64,000 nucleotides of DNA from Gammaproteobacteria bacterium (GTDB lineage Bacteria > Pseudomonadota > Gammaproteobacteria > UBA6429 > Thiohalophilaceae), in assembly GCA_022712915.1 (NCBI GenBank), contig JAFLJQ010000256.1, forward strand, positions 27,660-91,659, written 5' to 3'. A program made the translations under genes and the position numbers. The notes beneath the pieces are model-generated. The model did not search any database. It saw nothing but the letters and a program-made list of their open reading frames with translations, and had not been told where the DNA came from. This document shows positions 56,123 through 64,000 of this stretch, piece by piece (within the stretch, counting starts at the first letter, position 1; each line of letters starts with the position of its first letter).

Positions 56123-56944
56123 ATGAGTACACTGTCAAAAACGGACAACAGTAAAGTGACGGTTACGTCTTTACTCAAACTTAAACAGGCCGGTGAAAAA
56201 TTCACTATGTTGACGGCCTACGATGCAAGTTTTGCGGCGGTGATTGATCAGGCTGGGGTGGATATTATTCTGGTGGGTGATTCATTGGGCATGGTGATAC
56301 AGGGGAGAGATAGCACTGTGCCCGTGAAGGTTGAGGATATCCTTTACCATGCTCGCTGTGTCAGCAATGTTTGTCAGCGCTCTATGATCATGGCTGATAT
56401 GCCTTTTATGAGTTTTCGGGATGTACCACGGGCGCTGGAAAATGCCACTCGCTTTATGCAGGAAGGGGGGGCCCATGCTGTGAAACTCGAAGGGGGGGGG
56501 CATGTCTTACCTGTGGTGGAGGCGCTGGCAAAATACGGTATCCCGGTCTGTGCCCATCTTGGTTTGCAGCCCCAGTATGTCAACAAGCTGGGTGGATATC
56601 GGGTACAGGGACGGGATGAGCCCAGTGCAAAGCGAATGTTACAAGAGGCCAAAACCATGCAGGACAGTGGGGCAGACATGCTGTTGCTTGAATGCGTCCC
56701 TGCTGGGTTGGCTGAACTGATCAGTCAGTCACTGACTATTCCAACCATAGGTATTGGTGCCGGGGTGGATTGTGATGCTCAGGTACTGGTTTTGTACGAT
56801 TTGCTGGGTATTTCATTTGGCAAGGTGCCGAAGTTCGCCAAGGATTTTCTGGTTGAAACGGGGTCTATACAGACGGCAGTCAAAGCCTATGTGAAGGCTG
56901 TCAAGGCTGGTACGTTTCCTGCCACAGAACATACTTTTAATTAG
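56123..56944 (+). CDS. panB: 3-methyl-2-oxobutanoate hydroxymethyltransferase
   Basis: A 273-residue enzyme starting pantothenate synthesis, making ketopantoate from ketoisovalerate. Motifs: LTAYDASFAA, LVGDSLGMVIQG, MPFMSF, and VKLEGGGH. Two G homopolymers occur in the middle of the gene: seven G at 56465-56471 and nine G at 56492-56500. The frame is intact in this sequence. Start is ATG 56123, two bases past the upstream stop. Confidence 0.97.
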   Translation: MSTLSKTDNSKVTVTSLLKLKQAGEKFTMLTAYDASFAAVIDQAGVDIILVGDSLGMVIQGRDSTVPVKVEDILYHARCVSNVCQRSMIMADMPFMSFRDVPRALENATRFMQEGGAHAVKLEGGGHVLPVVEALAKYGIPVCAHLGLQPQYVNKLGGYRVQGRDEPSAKRMLQEAKTMQDSGADMLLLECVPAGLAELISQSLTIPTIGIGAGVDCDAQVLVLYDLLGISFGKVPKFAKDFLVETGSIQTAVKAYVKAVKAGTFPATEHTFN

Positions 56945-56967
56945 TCAGCTATTCTTTTTGTCTTCTT

Positions 56968-57816
56968 ATGAGTACTCAATTAATTACGTCTATTGAAAGT
57001 ATGCAGTCCATCAGTCGACAATGGCGACAAGCAGGTTTGCGTATTGCCTTTGTTCCAACCATGGGTAATTTGCATGCTGGTCATTTAAGGTTGGTCGAAC
57101 AGGCAAAAAAAAATGCAGACAGGTTGGTGGTGAGTATTTTTGTGAATCCGTTACAATTTGGTCCGAATGAAGATCTTGATTTATATCCACGCACATTAGA
57201 TGCCGATATGGCAAAGCTTAAGGTGCTGGCGGTTGATGTTGTCTTTGCCCCAGATGAAAGCAAGTTTTATAAAAAAGAAAAAAATATGACCACTTTTGTT
57301 GAAGTGCCGGGGCTGTCTGACACACTCTGTGGGGCATCTCGACCCAGACATTTTCGTGGGGTGACGACGGTAGTAAACAAACTGTTTAATATTGTGCAAC
57401 CGGATGTGGCTGTATTTGGTACAAAAGACTATCAGCAGTTTGCCATCATTCAACAGATGGTATCGGATCTTGCCATGCCGATCATATTGCAGGGCGTAGA
57501 CACGGTTCGTGAGAAGGATGGATTGGCGATGAGTTCACGTAATGCCTATTTATCAGAGGTGCAAAGGGCGTTGGCACCGAGACTATACATAAATTTACAA
57601 ATTATGCGAGAACGGGTCATCTTCGGTGAGTTGAATTATGAATCTCTGATACGGCAAACGAGGGAACAGCTAAGTGATGAGGGTTTTAAGGTCGATTATC
57701 TGGAAATTCGTGATGCGACCAATCTTAGCAGAGAGGCTACTAAGTCGGACAAGTGGGTTATATTAACCGCAGTTTGGTTGGGTGAAACACGCTTGATCGA
57801 CAATATTCTTTTATAG
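56968..57816 (+). CDS. panC: Pantothenate synthetase
   Basis: A 282-residue ligase joining pantoate and beta-alanine. The nucleotide-binding signature FVPTMGNLHAGHL is present with His-x-x-His in HAGH, plus the family text VFGTKDYQQFAIIQQMV, VREKDGLAMSSRN. It follows panB after 23 bases. Confidence 0.98.
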   Translation: MSTQLITSIESMQSISRQWRQAGLRIAFVPTMGNLHAGHLRLVEQAKKNADRLVVSIFVNPLQFGPNEDLDLYPRTLDADMAKLKVLAVDVVFAPDESKFYKKEKNMTTFVEVPGLSDTLCGASRPRHFRGVTTVVNKLFNIVQPDVAVFGTKDYQQFAIIQQMVSDLAMPIILQGVDTVREKDGLAMSSRNAYLSEVQRALAPRLYINLQIMRERVIFGELNYESLIRQTREQLSDEGFKVDYLEIRDATNLSREATKSDKWVILTAVWLGETRLIDNILL

Positions 57817-57895
57817 CCTTGTTTTTAATGGGTGGCATAGTCGTTTAGGCATGGTAAAATCAACTAGTATCAGATAAGAAAGGCAGGATTTGTTA

Positions 57896-58276
57896 ATGTT
57901 AAGTACGATGCTAAAAGCCAAGTTGCACCGCGTAACCGTTACTCATTCGGAATTGGAGTATGAAGGTTCTTGCGCGATTGATGGTAAGTTGCTGGATACG
58001 GCGGGTATACGTGAGTATGAACAGATTGAAATTTATAACATTACAAACGGTGAACGCCTCACGACTTATGCTATTCGTGCCGAAGACCACTCGGGCATTA
58101 TTTCTGTCAATGGTGCGGCAGCGCACAAAGCCAATCCTGGTGACTTGATTATCATCTGTGCTTATGTCGGCCTCAATCAACAAGAGCTTCTCAGTTATAA
58201 ACCCAAGCTGGTTTATGTCGATGAGAATAACAACATTACCCATACGCGTAATACCATCCCTGTACAGGTCGCCTGA
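57896..58276 (+). CDS. panD: Aspartate 1-decarboxylase
   Basis: A 126-residue pyruvoyl enzyme making beta-alanine for panC. The self-cleavage site Gly24-Ser25 lies in YEGSCAIDG. The length equals that of the E. coli protein when started at ATG 57896. Third gene of panBCD; it is followed by a tandem hairpin repeat rather than a simple terminator. Confidence 0.97.
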   Translation: MLSTMLKAKLHRVTVTHSELEYEGSCAIDGKLLDTAGIREYEQIEIYNITNGERLTTYAIRAEDHSGIISVNGAAAHKANPGDLIIICAYVGLNQQELLSYKPKLVYVDENNNITHTRNTIPVQVA

Positions 58277-58316
58277 ATATTACGTTCTCTGTTATATTGC
58301 TGACTAGTAAAGCTCT

Positions 58317-58524
58317 AGATATTTTCAGACAAGACAGAAATCAAACTCAAAAATAAAGTTTTGTATTTTGAGTTTGTTTCCGCACGTAGTATGAGGTGGC
58401 CTGAATTGTTTCTTGAATGAGCCACAGACACTTTCAGACAAGGCAGAAATCAAATTCAAAAGCGGAGTTTACATTGGTAAATGAGCATTTTGAATTTGGT
58501 TTCTAACGCAGCAGTATGAGAGTG
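58317..58524. repeat. Tandem pair of hairpin repeats related to the dispersed element
   Basis: Two related units lie head to tail between convergent panD and ppc: 58317-58399 and 58426-58524. Each opens with TTTCAGACAAG and holds an inverted repeat around a short loop: in unit 1 GAAATCAAACTCAAAA against TTTTGAGTTTGTTTC, and in unit 2 GAAATCAAATTCAAAA against TTTTGAATTTGGTTTC. Unit 2 also contains GGTAAATGAGCATTTTGA and TAACGCAGC, which match the interior of repeat copies 2 and 3. They may also serve as terminators for both genes. Confidence 0.75.
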
Positions 58525-58536
58525 TTTGAGGTTCTA

Positions 58537-61383
58537 TCAACCTGTGTTACGCATACCAGCGGCTATGGCATTGATACTGCGTAACAGAGGATCCAGCCAG
58601 ACTTCACGTTGTTCTTCCGTCAGACTTTCATCTCGAAAACGTTTGAGTAACATCAGTTGTATTTGATTGAGTGGATCAAGATAAGGATCGCGGCGGCCAA
58701 GGGAGAGGGCAAGTTGTGGGGTTTCACCCATAAGGGCATCAATCTGTGCTATGTCAAAAACACTTTGTACCGTCTTGATGTATTCACTGGCGATCATTTC
58801 GTAGACGTTTTTGGCCGTTTTTTGATCTGTGCATAATTCTACATAGGTTCGGGCAATACCCATTTCAGCTTTGAACAGGGCCATTTGAGAATTACTCAGT
58901 AAGGCGCGGAAATAAGGCCATGCCTGGTACATCTCTCGTAGTTTGGCAAGTTTTGCAGGATCTTCTCCACACCAATTCTTGAGGGCTGTGCCGATACCAT
59001 ACCAGGCGGGCAGGGTGTGTCGTGATTGAGCCCAGCCAAATACCCAGCCGATGGCGCGTACCGAATTTTTGGAACGATCCATTTTTTTGCGATGGGATGG
59101 TCGTGAGCCAATATTCATCAGGGCGATTTCAGAGACCGGTGTGGCCTCATAGAAGTAATCGAGGAATCCGGGTGTTTCGTCAGTCAGGGTGCGATAGCTC
59201 TGTTCACCCAGTTTGGTTAGTTCGGACATGATTTGCTTGAACTCTTGCCGATCCGGTTCTGGTGGTGTAATGATATTGCGGCTTGCCTTTAGTAGACCGG
59301 TAATACCCATGGTTAATTCGTAAGTGGCGGTTGACGCGTTACCATATTTATAGGACAAGACTTCACCTTGTTCGGTAAATTTGATTTCACCATGAACGGT
59401 GCCGGTAGGTTGAGACAGAATTGCCTCACGTGTTGGGCCGCCCCCGCGGCCGATGGTGCCGCCGCGGCCATGGAATAGCCGGCATTTTATCTGCCGAGAT
59501 TTGGTCAAAGTGGTGATTTCTTGCTGGGCCTTGTACAGGTTCCAGCCTGAGGCGAGAATACCGCCGTCTTTACAGGAATCAGAATAACCAAGCATGACTT
59601 CCTGAGTATTGCCTGATGCCTGTAATAAATGGGCGTAGGTATTATTGTCGAGCAAGCTGGTCATGACCGGCTCGATACGTTCCAGATCATTGACGGTCTC
59701 AAACAAAGGGGAAACACGCAGGTTACAGAACCACTGCCCATCTTTTTTACCCGCCAACCCAGCAAGCCAGCCCAGAAACATCACTTCCATCACATGACTG
59801 GCTTCGTGCGTCATAGAGATGACATAGCTACCAAAGGCATTTGGGCTGATTTCTTCTCGCATTTGGGCCATGACCTGGCAGAGTTTGACCGTCTCTTTTG
59901 ATTTGTCACTCAGTGCCGAGGGGTCGAAGGATGGACGATCGGTTTTGATGTATTTGGCCAGTAGTGTCAGCCTGCTCTCCTCATCAAGGCTTTCATAATC
60001 GGTACCATCAAGTTGTTGCAAGACTTCTTTGATGGTCTGGGTGTGAATAGTGGACTCCTGACGGATATCGAGCTGAACCAGATAAAAACCGAATGATTCT
60101 GCAAGACGGATAAAGTCCTGCAATTCACCACTGGCGACATTGGCATCGCCATGGCTGATGAGGGAGTCCCGGATCAAATATAGATCATCCAGTAATTCCT
60201 TTTCATCCTGATAGTGGTAGTTTTTTGGTTGTAATGTTTCATCGTCAAGCAGGGCATTAATATATCGCAAATTGCGTTTTAGCCGCCAGTTCATCATGAA
60301 AAGCTTGCGGCGATAGGGTTCTTGATTTAGGTGTTCCGGATTTTCTTTGAAGGCTTCCGGGATTTCTTTTTCATCCTTTGCTAGTTTATCCAGAAAAGCC
60401 TGGCTGGGTTGGCATAACTTGCTTGAATGAGACAGGATATGGCTTAGTCGGGCGGCGCGAATGACATATTCCTGAGTGACCTCCCGTGCTTGCATACGCA
60501 GAGTCGTGATCGTTGTTTCTGGTTTTACAAAGGGATTACCATCCCGATCACCACCTATCCATGAGCCAAACCGGATGAAACTGGGTACGGTAATGCCCGG
60601 CATGTGTCCATCGGGTTGTCCATAGACTCGATGGATGGCCCGTTCCAAACGGCGATAGGTTGTCGGAATGGCCCTGAACAGACTGTTCCTGAAATAGAAT
60701 AGGCCATTTTTGACTTCATCAATGACCTGTAGTTTGCGTGAGCGTACTTCGTTGGTTTTATAGAGGATCTGAATATGCCGCTGCAGTTGCTCGATTACGG
60801 CCTCTTTTTCGAGTGGACTAATCAGGTTGCTGTCCAGTTTTTCACTAATGGTGTAGATACGACGTAGTTCTTCCAGTACCGAACGGCGTTTGGATTCAGT
60901 TGGGTGGGCTGTAATGACTGGAATATAGGCCAGATGGTGTAGCATGTCTTGTAGCTGGTTGGCGGTTATCCCGAGTCCCTGCATTTCCCGCAGAGTTTCA
61001 TCATAGGAACCCGGCCAGTTGGCACTGGTACGTTTTTCGGCTTTACGCCGTTGTTGGTGTCGTTGGGATTCCTCGGCAATATTGACCAGGCCAAAGTAGA
61101 TGCTGAAGGCCCTGATAACATGGGATAGGGTTTTTGGATCCAGAGATTCAATTAATCTTACCAGTTGTTGGCGCTTGCGTAAATTTTCGGTTTTGCGCAG
61201 GCTGATGTGCCCCTTGCGCAGGGTTTCAACTGCGGCAAACACCCTTTGCCCTGCGTGATCCAGAAGGATTTTCCCTAGTATATTACCAAATAACTTGACA
61301 CGAGCACGTAGTGGCTTATCAATGGCTGATTTTACTGTGGGTAAGGTTCGTGTGTAGGGGAGGTGTTTGATTTGCGCATTCAT
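58537..61383 (-). CDS. ppc: Phosphoenolpyruvate carboxylase
   Basis: A 948-residue enzyme that carboxylates phosphoenolpyruvate to oxaloacetate, an anaplerotic step. The catalytic His is His160 in VITAHPTESKRR; GYSDSCKDGGI and the glycine loop RGGTIGRGGGPT are intact, and the C-terminus ends MRNTG as in the family. It is about 65 residues longer than E. coli Ppc (883), mostly in the N-terminal region. Transcribed away from pgi. Confidence 0.98.
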   Translation of the reverse strand: MNAQIKHLPYTRTLPTVKSAIDKPLRARVKLFGNILGKILLDHAGQRVFAAVETLRKGHISLRKTENLRKRQQLVRLIESLDPKTLSHVIRAFSIYFGLVNIAEESQRHQQRRKAEKRTSANWPGSYDETLREMQGLGITANQLQDMLHHLAYIPVITAHPTESKRRSVLEELRRIYTISEKLDSNLISPLEKEAVIEQLQRHIQILYKTNEVRSRKLQVIDEVKNGLFYFRNSLFRAIPTTYRRLERAIHRVYGQPDGHMPGITVPSFIRFGSWIGGDRDGNPFVKPETTITTLRMQAREVTQEYVIRAARLSHILSHSSKLCQPSQAFLDKLAKDEKEIPEAFKENPEHLNQEPYRRKLFMMNWRLKRNLRYINALLDDETLQPKNYHYQDEKELLDDLYLIRDSLISHGDANVASGELQDFIRLAESFGFYLVQLDIRQESTIHTQTIKEVLQQLDGTDYESLDEESRLTLLAKYIKTDRPSFDPSALSDKSKETVKLCQVMAQMREEISPNAFGSYVISMTHEASHVMEVMFLGWLAGLAGKKDGQWFCNLRVSPLFETVNDLERIEPVMTSLLDNNTYAHLLQASGNTQEVMLGYSDSCKDGGILASGWNLYKAQQEITTLTKSRQIKCRLFHGRGGTIGRGGGPTREAILSQPTGTVHGEIKFTEQGEVLSYKYGNASTATYELTMGITGLLKASRNIITPPEPDRQEFKQIMSELTKLGEQSYRTLTDETPGFLDYFYEATPVSEIALMNIGSRPSHRKKMDRSKNSVRAIGWVFGWAQSRHTLPAWYGIGTALKNWCGEDPAKLAKLREMYQAWPYFRALLSNSQMALFKAEMGIARTYVELCTDQKTAKNVYEMIASEYIKTVQSVFDIAQIDALMGETPQLALSLGRRDPYLDPLNQIQLMLLKRFRDESLTEEQREVWLDPLLRSINAIAAGMRNTG

Positions 61384-61521
61384 TATATTTACTAACTTTA
61401 TTTTAAAAGACCACGTATTGTACCTGTCTCAATCTATGAGATCGCCCCTTGATAAGCAAAAATTAATCAAATTAGTAGATATCTGCTCAGTTATGAAATT
61501 GACTCGGATATGAAAATGCTA

Positions 61522-61551
61522 TTGGGATTAAGTGAGAATTCTCGCTACAAT
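61522..61551 (+). promoter_or_regulatory. Possible sigma-70 promoter of pgi
   Basis: TTGGGA at 61522-61527 and TACAAT at 61546-61551 with an 18-base spacer lie 50 bases before the pgi start. Confidence 0.5.
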
Positions 61552-61600
61552 CGGGCTTATTATTTGGAATAATAAGCAAGATTAAAAAAAGGTTGGTTTT

Positions 61601-63256
61601 ATGTCGTCATTAATTGATTCCCCTGCCTGGCAGGCCCTGCAAACGCATTTTGATGTGGTCAGTGACCTGCATGTGCGGGATTTGTTTGAGGTTGACCCGA
61701 AAAGATTTGAGGAATTCTCGGTTCAAATTAATGATTTTTTGTTTGATTACTCCAAACATCGTGTGACTGAAGAAACCATGTTACGGTTATTTGATCTGGC
61801 CAGACAGGCAGATGTGACTGGTTGGATTGAGCGCATGTTCCAGGGGGAAAAAATAAACCATACCGAGCAACGGGCAGTTCTGCATGTTGCACTCCGTAAT
61901 CGCGGTGAGCAAGCCATGAAGCTGGATGGCAAGGATGTCATGCCTGAGGTTCGGAAGGTGAGAGCACAAATGCGTGATTTGAGTGAGGCGGTACGTACTC
62001 GAAAGTGGCGCGGTTATACCGGCCAACCGATTACTGCTGTGGTCAATATTGGTGTGGGTGGTTCTGATTTGGGGCCTGTGATGGCCACTGAGGCTCTTAG
62101 GCCCTATGCTATTCATGATCTTGGCATTCATTTTGTTTCAAATGTGGATGAAAATCATATCTCAGACACGCTGGAGCGGCTTAAACCTGAGACTACGTTG
62201 TTTATTCTTGTCTCAAAGAGCTTCACTACGCAGGATACGTTAGTCAATGCGAACACTGCTCGCGACTGGTTTTTGAAAACAGCGGAGGATGAGGCTGCAC
62301 TGGCCAGTCATTTTGTAGCAGTAACCGATAATGTGGAAGCCGCGACCTTGTTTGGGGTGAGTGCGGACAATGTCTTTAAAATGTGGGATTGGGTAGGGGG
62401 ACGGTACTCCCTTTGGTCAGCGGTTGGTTTGTCCACGGCGATTGCGGTGGGCATGGATCAATTTGAGGATATGCTGCAAGGTGCCTGGGAAATGGATGAA
62501 CACTTTAAAACAGCACCACTGGAAAAAAATATCCCGGTGATCATGGGTTTGCTGGGGATCTGGTACAACAACTTTTTTCAGGCCCATACCCATGCCGTGT
62601 TGCCCTATGACGAACATTTGCGCTATTTGCCGGATTACCTGCGCCAGGCCGATATGGAAAGTAACGGTAAGAGCATGGATCGCAATGGCGAAGGGGTGGA
62701 TTATAGCACCGGCCCGGTGATCTTTGGCCAGTTGGGTATTACTGGTCAACATGCCTTTTATCAACTCATGCATCAGGGAACTGAATTGATTCCGGCTGAT
62801 ATTATTGCCCCTGTCTCAAGTTATTATTGTATCCAAGCACACCATCGTCTTCTCATGTCGAATGTCTTTGCTCAGGCCGAAGCCTTTATGAAGGGCAAGA
62901 CAGAACAGGAAGCGCGAGCCGAACTGGAGGCTGATGGGTATGTTGGTGAGGAACTGGAAAAGCTTCTGCCTTATAAAATCTTCCCCGGTAATAAACCTAC
63001 CTCAACCATTCTGTTCAATACTCTTACCCCTAGAACTCTGGGCTCCTTGATTGCCATGTATGAACACAAGATTTTTGTGCAGGGTATTATCTGGAATATC
63101 AATTCCTATGATCAGTGGGGTGTGGAACTAGGTAAGCAGTTAGCTAAAAATATTTTGCCAGAACTTGAGGGTGATGCCGCAGTAACCAGCCATGACTCAT
63201 CGACCAATGGCTTGATCAGTTACTATAAGCAACAGCGGTCAATTCGGGATCGCTAG
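61601..63256 (+). CDS. pgi: Glucose-6-phosphate isomerase
   Basis: A 551-residue enzyme interconverting glucose 6-phosphate and fructose 6-phosphate. The phosphate-binding loop GVGGSDLGP and the signature VGGRYSLWSAVGL are present, as is the C-terminal QWGVELGKQLA. AAAGGTTGG upstream of the ATG. It ends 14 bases before tRNA-Leu, on the opposite strand. Confidence 0.98.
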   Translation: MSSLIDSPAWQALQTHFDVVSDLHVRDLFEVDPKRFEEFSVQINDFLFDYSKHRVTEETMLRLFDLARQADVTGWIERMFQGEKINHTEQRAVLHVALRNRGEQAMKLDGKDVMPEVRKVRAQMRDLSEAVRTRKWRGYTGQPITAVVNIGVGGSDLGPVMATEALRPYAIHDLGIHFVSNVDENHISDTLERLKPETTLFILVSKSFTTQDTLVNANTARDWFLKTAEDEAALASHFVAVTDNVEAATLFGVSADNVFKMWDWVGGRYSLWSAVGLSTAIAVGMDQFEDMLQGAWEMDEHFKTAPLEKNIPVIMGLLGIWYNNFFQAHTHAVLPYDEHLRYLPDYLRQADMESNGKSMDRNGEGVDYSTGPVIFGQLGITGQHAFYQLMHQGTELIPADIIAPVSSYYCIQAHHRLLMSNVFAQAEAFMKGKTEQEARAELEADGYVGEELEKLLPYKIFPGNKPTSTILFNTLTPRTLGSLIAMYEHKIFVQGIIWNINSYDQWGVELGKQLAKNILPELEGDAAVTSHDSSTNGLISYYKQQRSIRDR

Positions 63257-63270
63257 TAATAATTGTAAGA

Positions 63271-63355
63271 TGGTAGCCGAGGTCGGACTCGAACCGACAC
63301 GCCCGAAGGCACAGCATTTTGAGTGCTGCGTGTCTACCAATTCCACCACTCGGCC
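63271..63355 (-). tRNA. tRNA-Leu (anticodon CAA)
   Basis: A class II tRNA of 85 bases on the minus strand with a long variable arm (TGCCTTCGGGCG). The anticodon stem CAGCA/TGCTG encloses the loop CTCAAAA, giving CAA. The T-arm is GTCGG-TTCGAGT-CCGAC. The acceptor has a G-T first pair. CCA is encoded. Confidence 0.96.
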
Positions 63356-63480
63356 AGTCAGGTGTAGACAAGAGCGCGCATTATAGGGAATACCAAGCCG
63401 ATCGGAAAGGCCTCCTGACAAATAAGTAAAATCTGTTAATATCCCGCGTCATGAAACGCCGACAAGTAAAATCCTGAGAA

Positions 63481-64000
63481 ATGAAACGAAGTGACTTTCA
63501 CTTTGACCTGCCTGAAGGTCTGATTGCCCAGGTGCCTGCCGAGCAGCGGCCTGATTCGCGGTTGTTGGTGTTGGATCGAATAAGTGGTGTGCGGCAAGAT
63601 GGACAGTTCAGGCAATTTGCCGGTTTTCTTAGGGCCGGGGATTTGTTGGTACTAAATAATACCAGGGTGATTCCAGCCCGGTTACGGGGTAGAAAGGAAA
63701 CGGGTGGCCAGGTTGAAGTCCTGGTTGAACGTATTTTGCAAGATGGACACATTTTGGCGCATGTTCGCACCAGTAAGGGCCTAAAAGAAGACGCAGTTGT
63801 GTATTTTGATGATGGGTTTTCGGCCCGTATGCTGCGCCGAGAAGGGGATTTGTTTGTACTGGTATTTATGTCTGATCAACCTGTTGAATCTATTTTGGCT
63901 CAAATCGGGCGTATTCCTTTACCTCCTTATATAGGTCACGAACCATCTGGTAAGGACGTCGAACGTTATCAGACGATCTATGCCAAGCATGCTGGCGCGG
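63481..64000 (+). CDS. queA: tRNA preQ1(34) S-adenosylmethionine ribosyltransferase-isomerase QueA (3' end outside window)
   Basis: The first 173 codons of QueA, which transfers the ribosyl part of SAM to preQ1 in tRNA to make epoxyqueuosine. The family text FDLPEGLIAQVPAEQRPDSR, LLVLNNTRVIPARL and GRIPLPPYI is visible. The frame is open to the end of the window. ATG 63481 is chosen because the only upstream ATG is closed by a stop. It is the last visible queuosine gene. Confidence 0.95.
   Translation, partial: MKRSDFHFDLPEGLIAQVPAEQRPDSRLLVLDRISGVRQDGQFRQFAGFLRAGDLLVLNNTRVIPARLRGRKETGGQVEVLVERILQDGHILAHVRTSKGLKEDAVVYFDDGFSARMLRREGDLFVLVFMSDQPVESILAQIGRIPLPPYIGHEPSGKDVERYQTIYAKHAGA

Noticed and set aside
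1..64000. CRISPR array, prophage or complete insertion sequence
   Set aside because: No regularly spaced short repeats, phage structural genes or intact transposases were seen on either strand.

Overview
The window looks like a piece of chromosome from a sulfur-oxidising gammaproteobacterium of moderate GC. The signs are a soxXYZA cluster, a YeeE/YedE sulfur-compound transporter and a TusA-type sulfurtransferase, set among gammaproteobacterial gene blocks: yebC-ruvCAB-tolQRAB-pal-cpoB-queE-queC-tRNA-Lys, glyA-nrdR-ribD-ribE-ribB-ribH-nusB-thiL-pgpA, and pcnB-folK-dNK-panBCD. A Chromatiales- or Thiotrichales-like lineage is plausible; I cannot name a species from sequence alone.

Layout. 1-5 kb: the end of an ABC-2 permease gene, an FHA protein, an SDR oxidoreductase and a GAF/HD-GYP phosphodiesterase. 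4.2-6.6 kb: a PRPP-synthetase-like gene with an AMP/thymidine phosphorylase. 6.8-9 kb: fmdB-aspS. 9.3-13.7 kb: a phospho-signalling module of CHASE2 Ser/Thr kinase, PP2C phosphatase and two FHA proteins. 13.8-23.4 kb: yebC, Holliday-junction genes, the Tol-Pal envelope system, and queE/queC. 23.5-30 kb: sulfur transport, tRNA-Lys, soxXYZA, an M48/TPR protease and a TusA protein. 30-34 kb: a FadL-like porin, a decayed IS256 transposase, and an unrecognised small-lipoprotein/exported-protein pair. 34-41.5 kb: one-carbon, riboflavin, NusB, thiamine and phospholipid genes. 41.7-47.3 kb: small exported proteins, folE2, queD and dxs-ispA-xseB. 47.5-50 kb: a rubrerythrin/Fe-S/DUF3501 cluster. 50.3-53.3 kb: a small orphan gene and two tandem outer-membrane TraF-like paralogues. 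53.6-64 kb: pcnB, folK, a deoxynucleoside kinase, panBCD, ppc, pgi, tRNA-Leu and the start of queA.

The genes connect through a few pathways. FolE2, QueD, QueE, QueC and QueA cover most of queuosine synthesis from four separate places. The Sox proteins, YeeE/YedE and TusA form a thiosulfate/sulfane-sulfur theme. Most of riboflavin synthesis is in one run, but the RibB fusion partner has lost the zinc cysteines expected of GTP cyclohydrolase II.

The most striking non-coding signal is a dispersed repeat of about 160-195 bp with inverted ends. Three full copies lie at 16836-16993, 22524-22715 (inverted) and 41510-41703, with related shorter pieces near 4066 and 58317-58524. Each full copy sits in a gene gap inside an otherwise conserved block and is flanked by a short direct repeat, so it behaves like a MITE. 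I saw no CRISPR array, no prophage and no complete insertion sequence.
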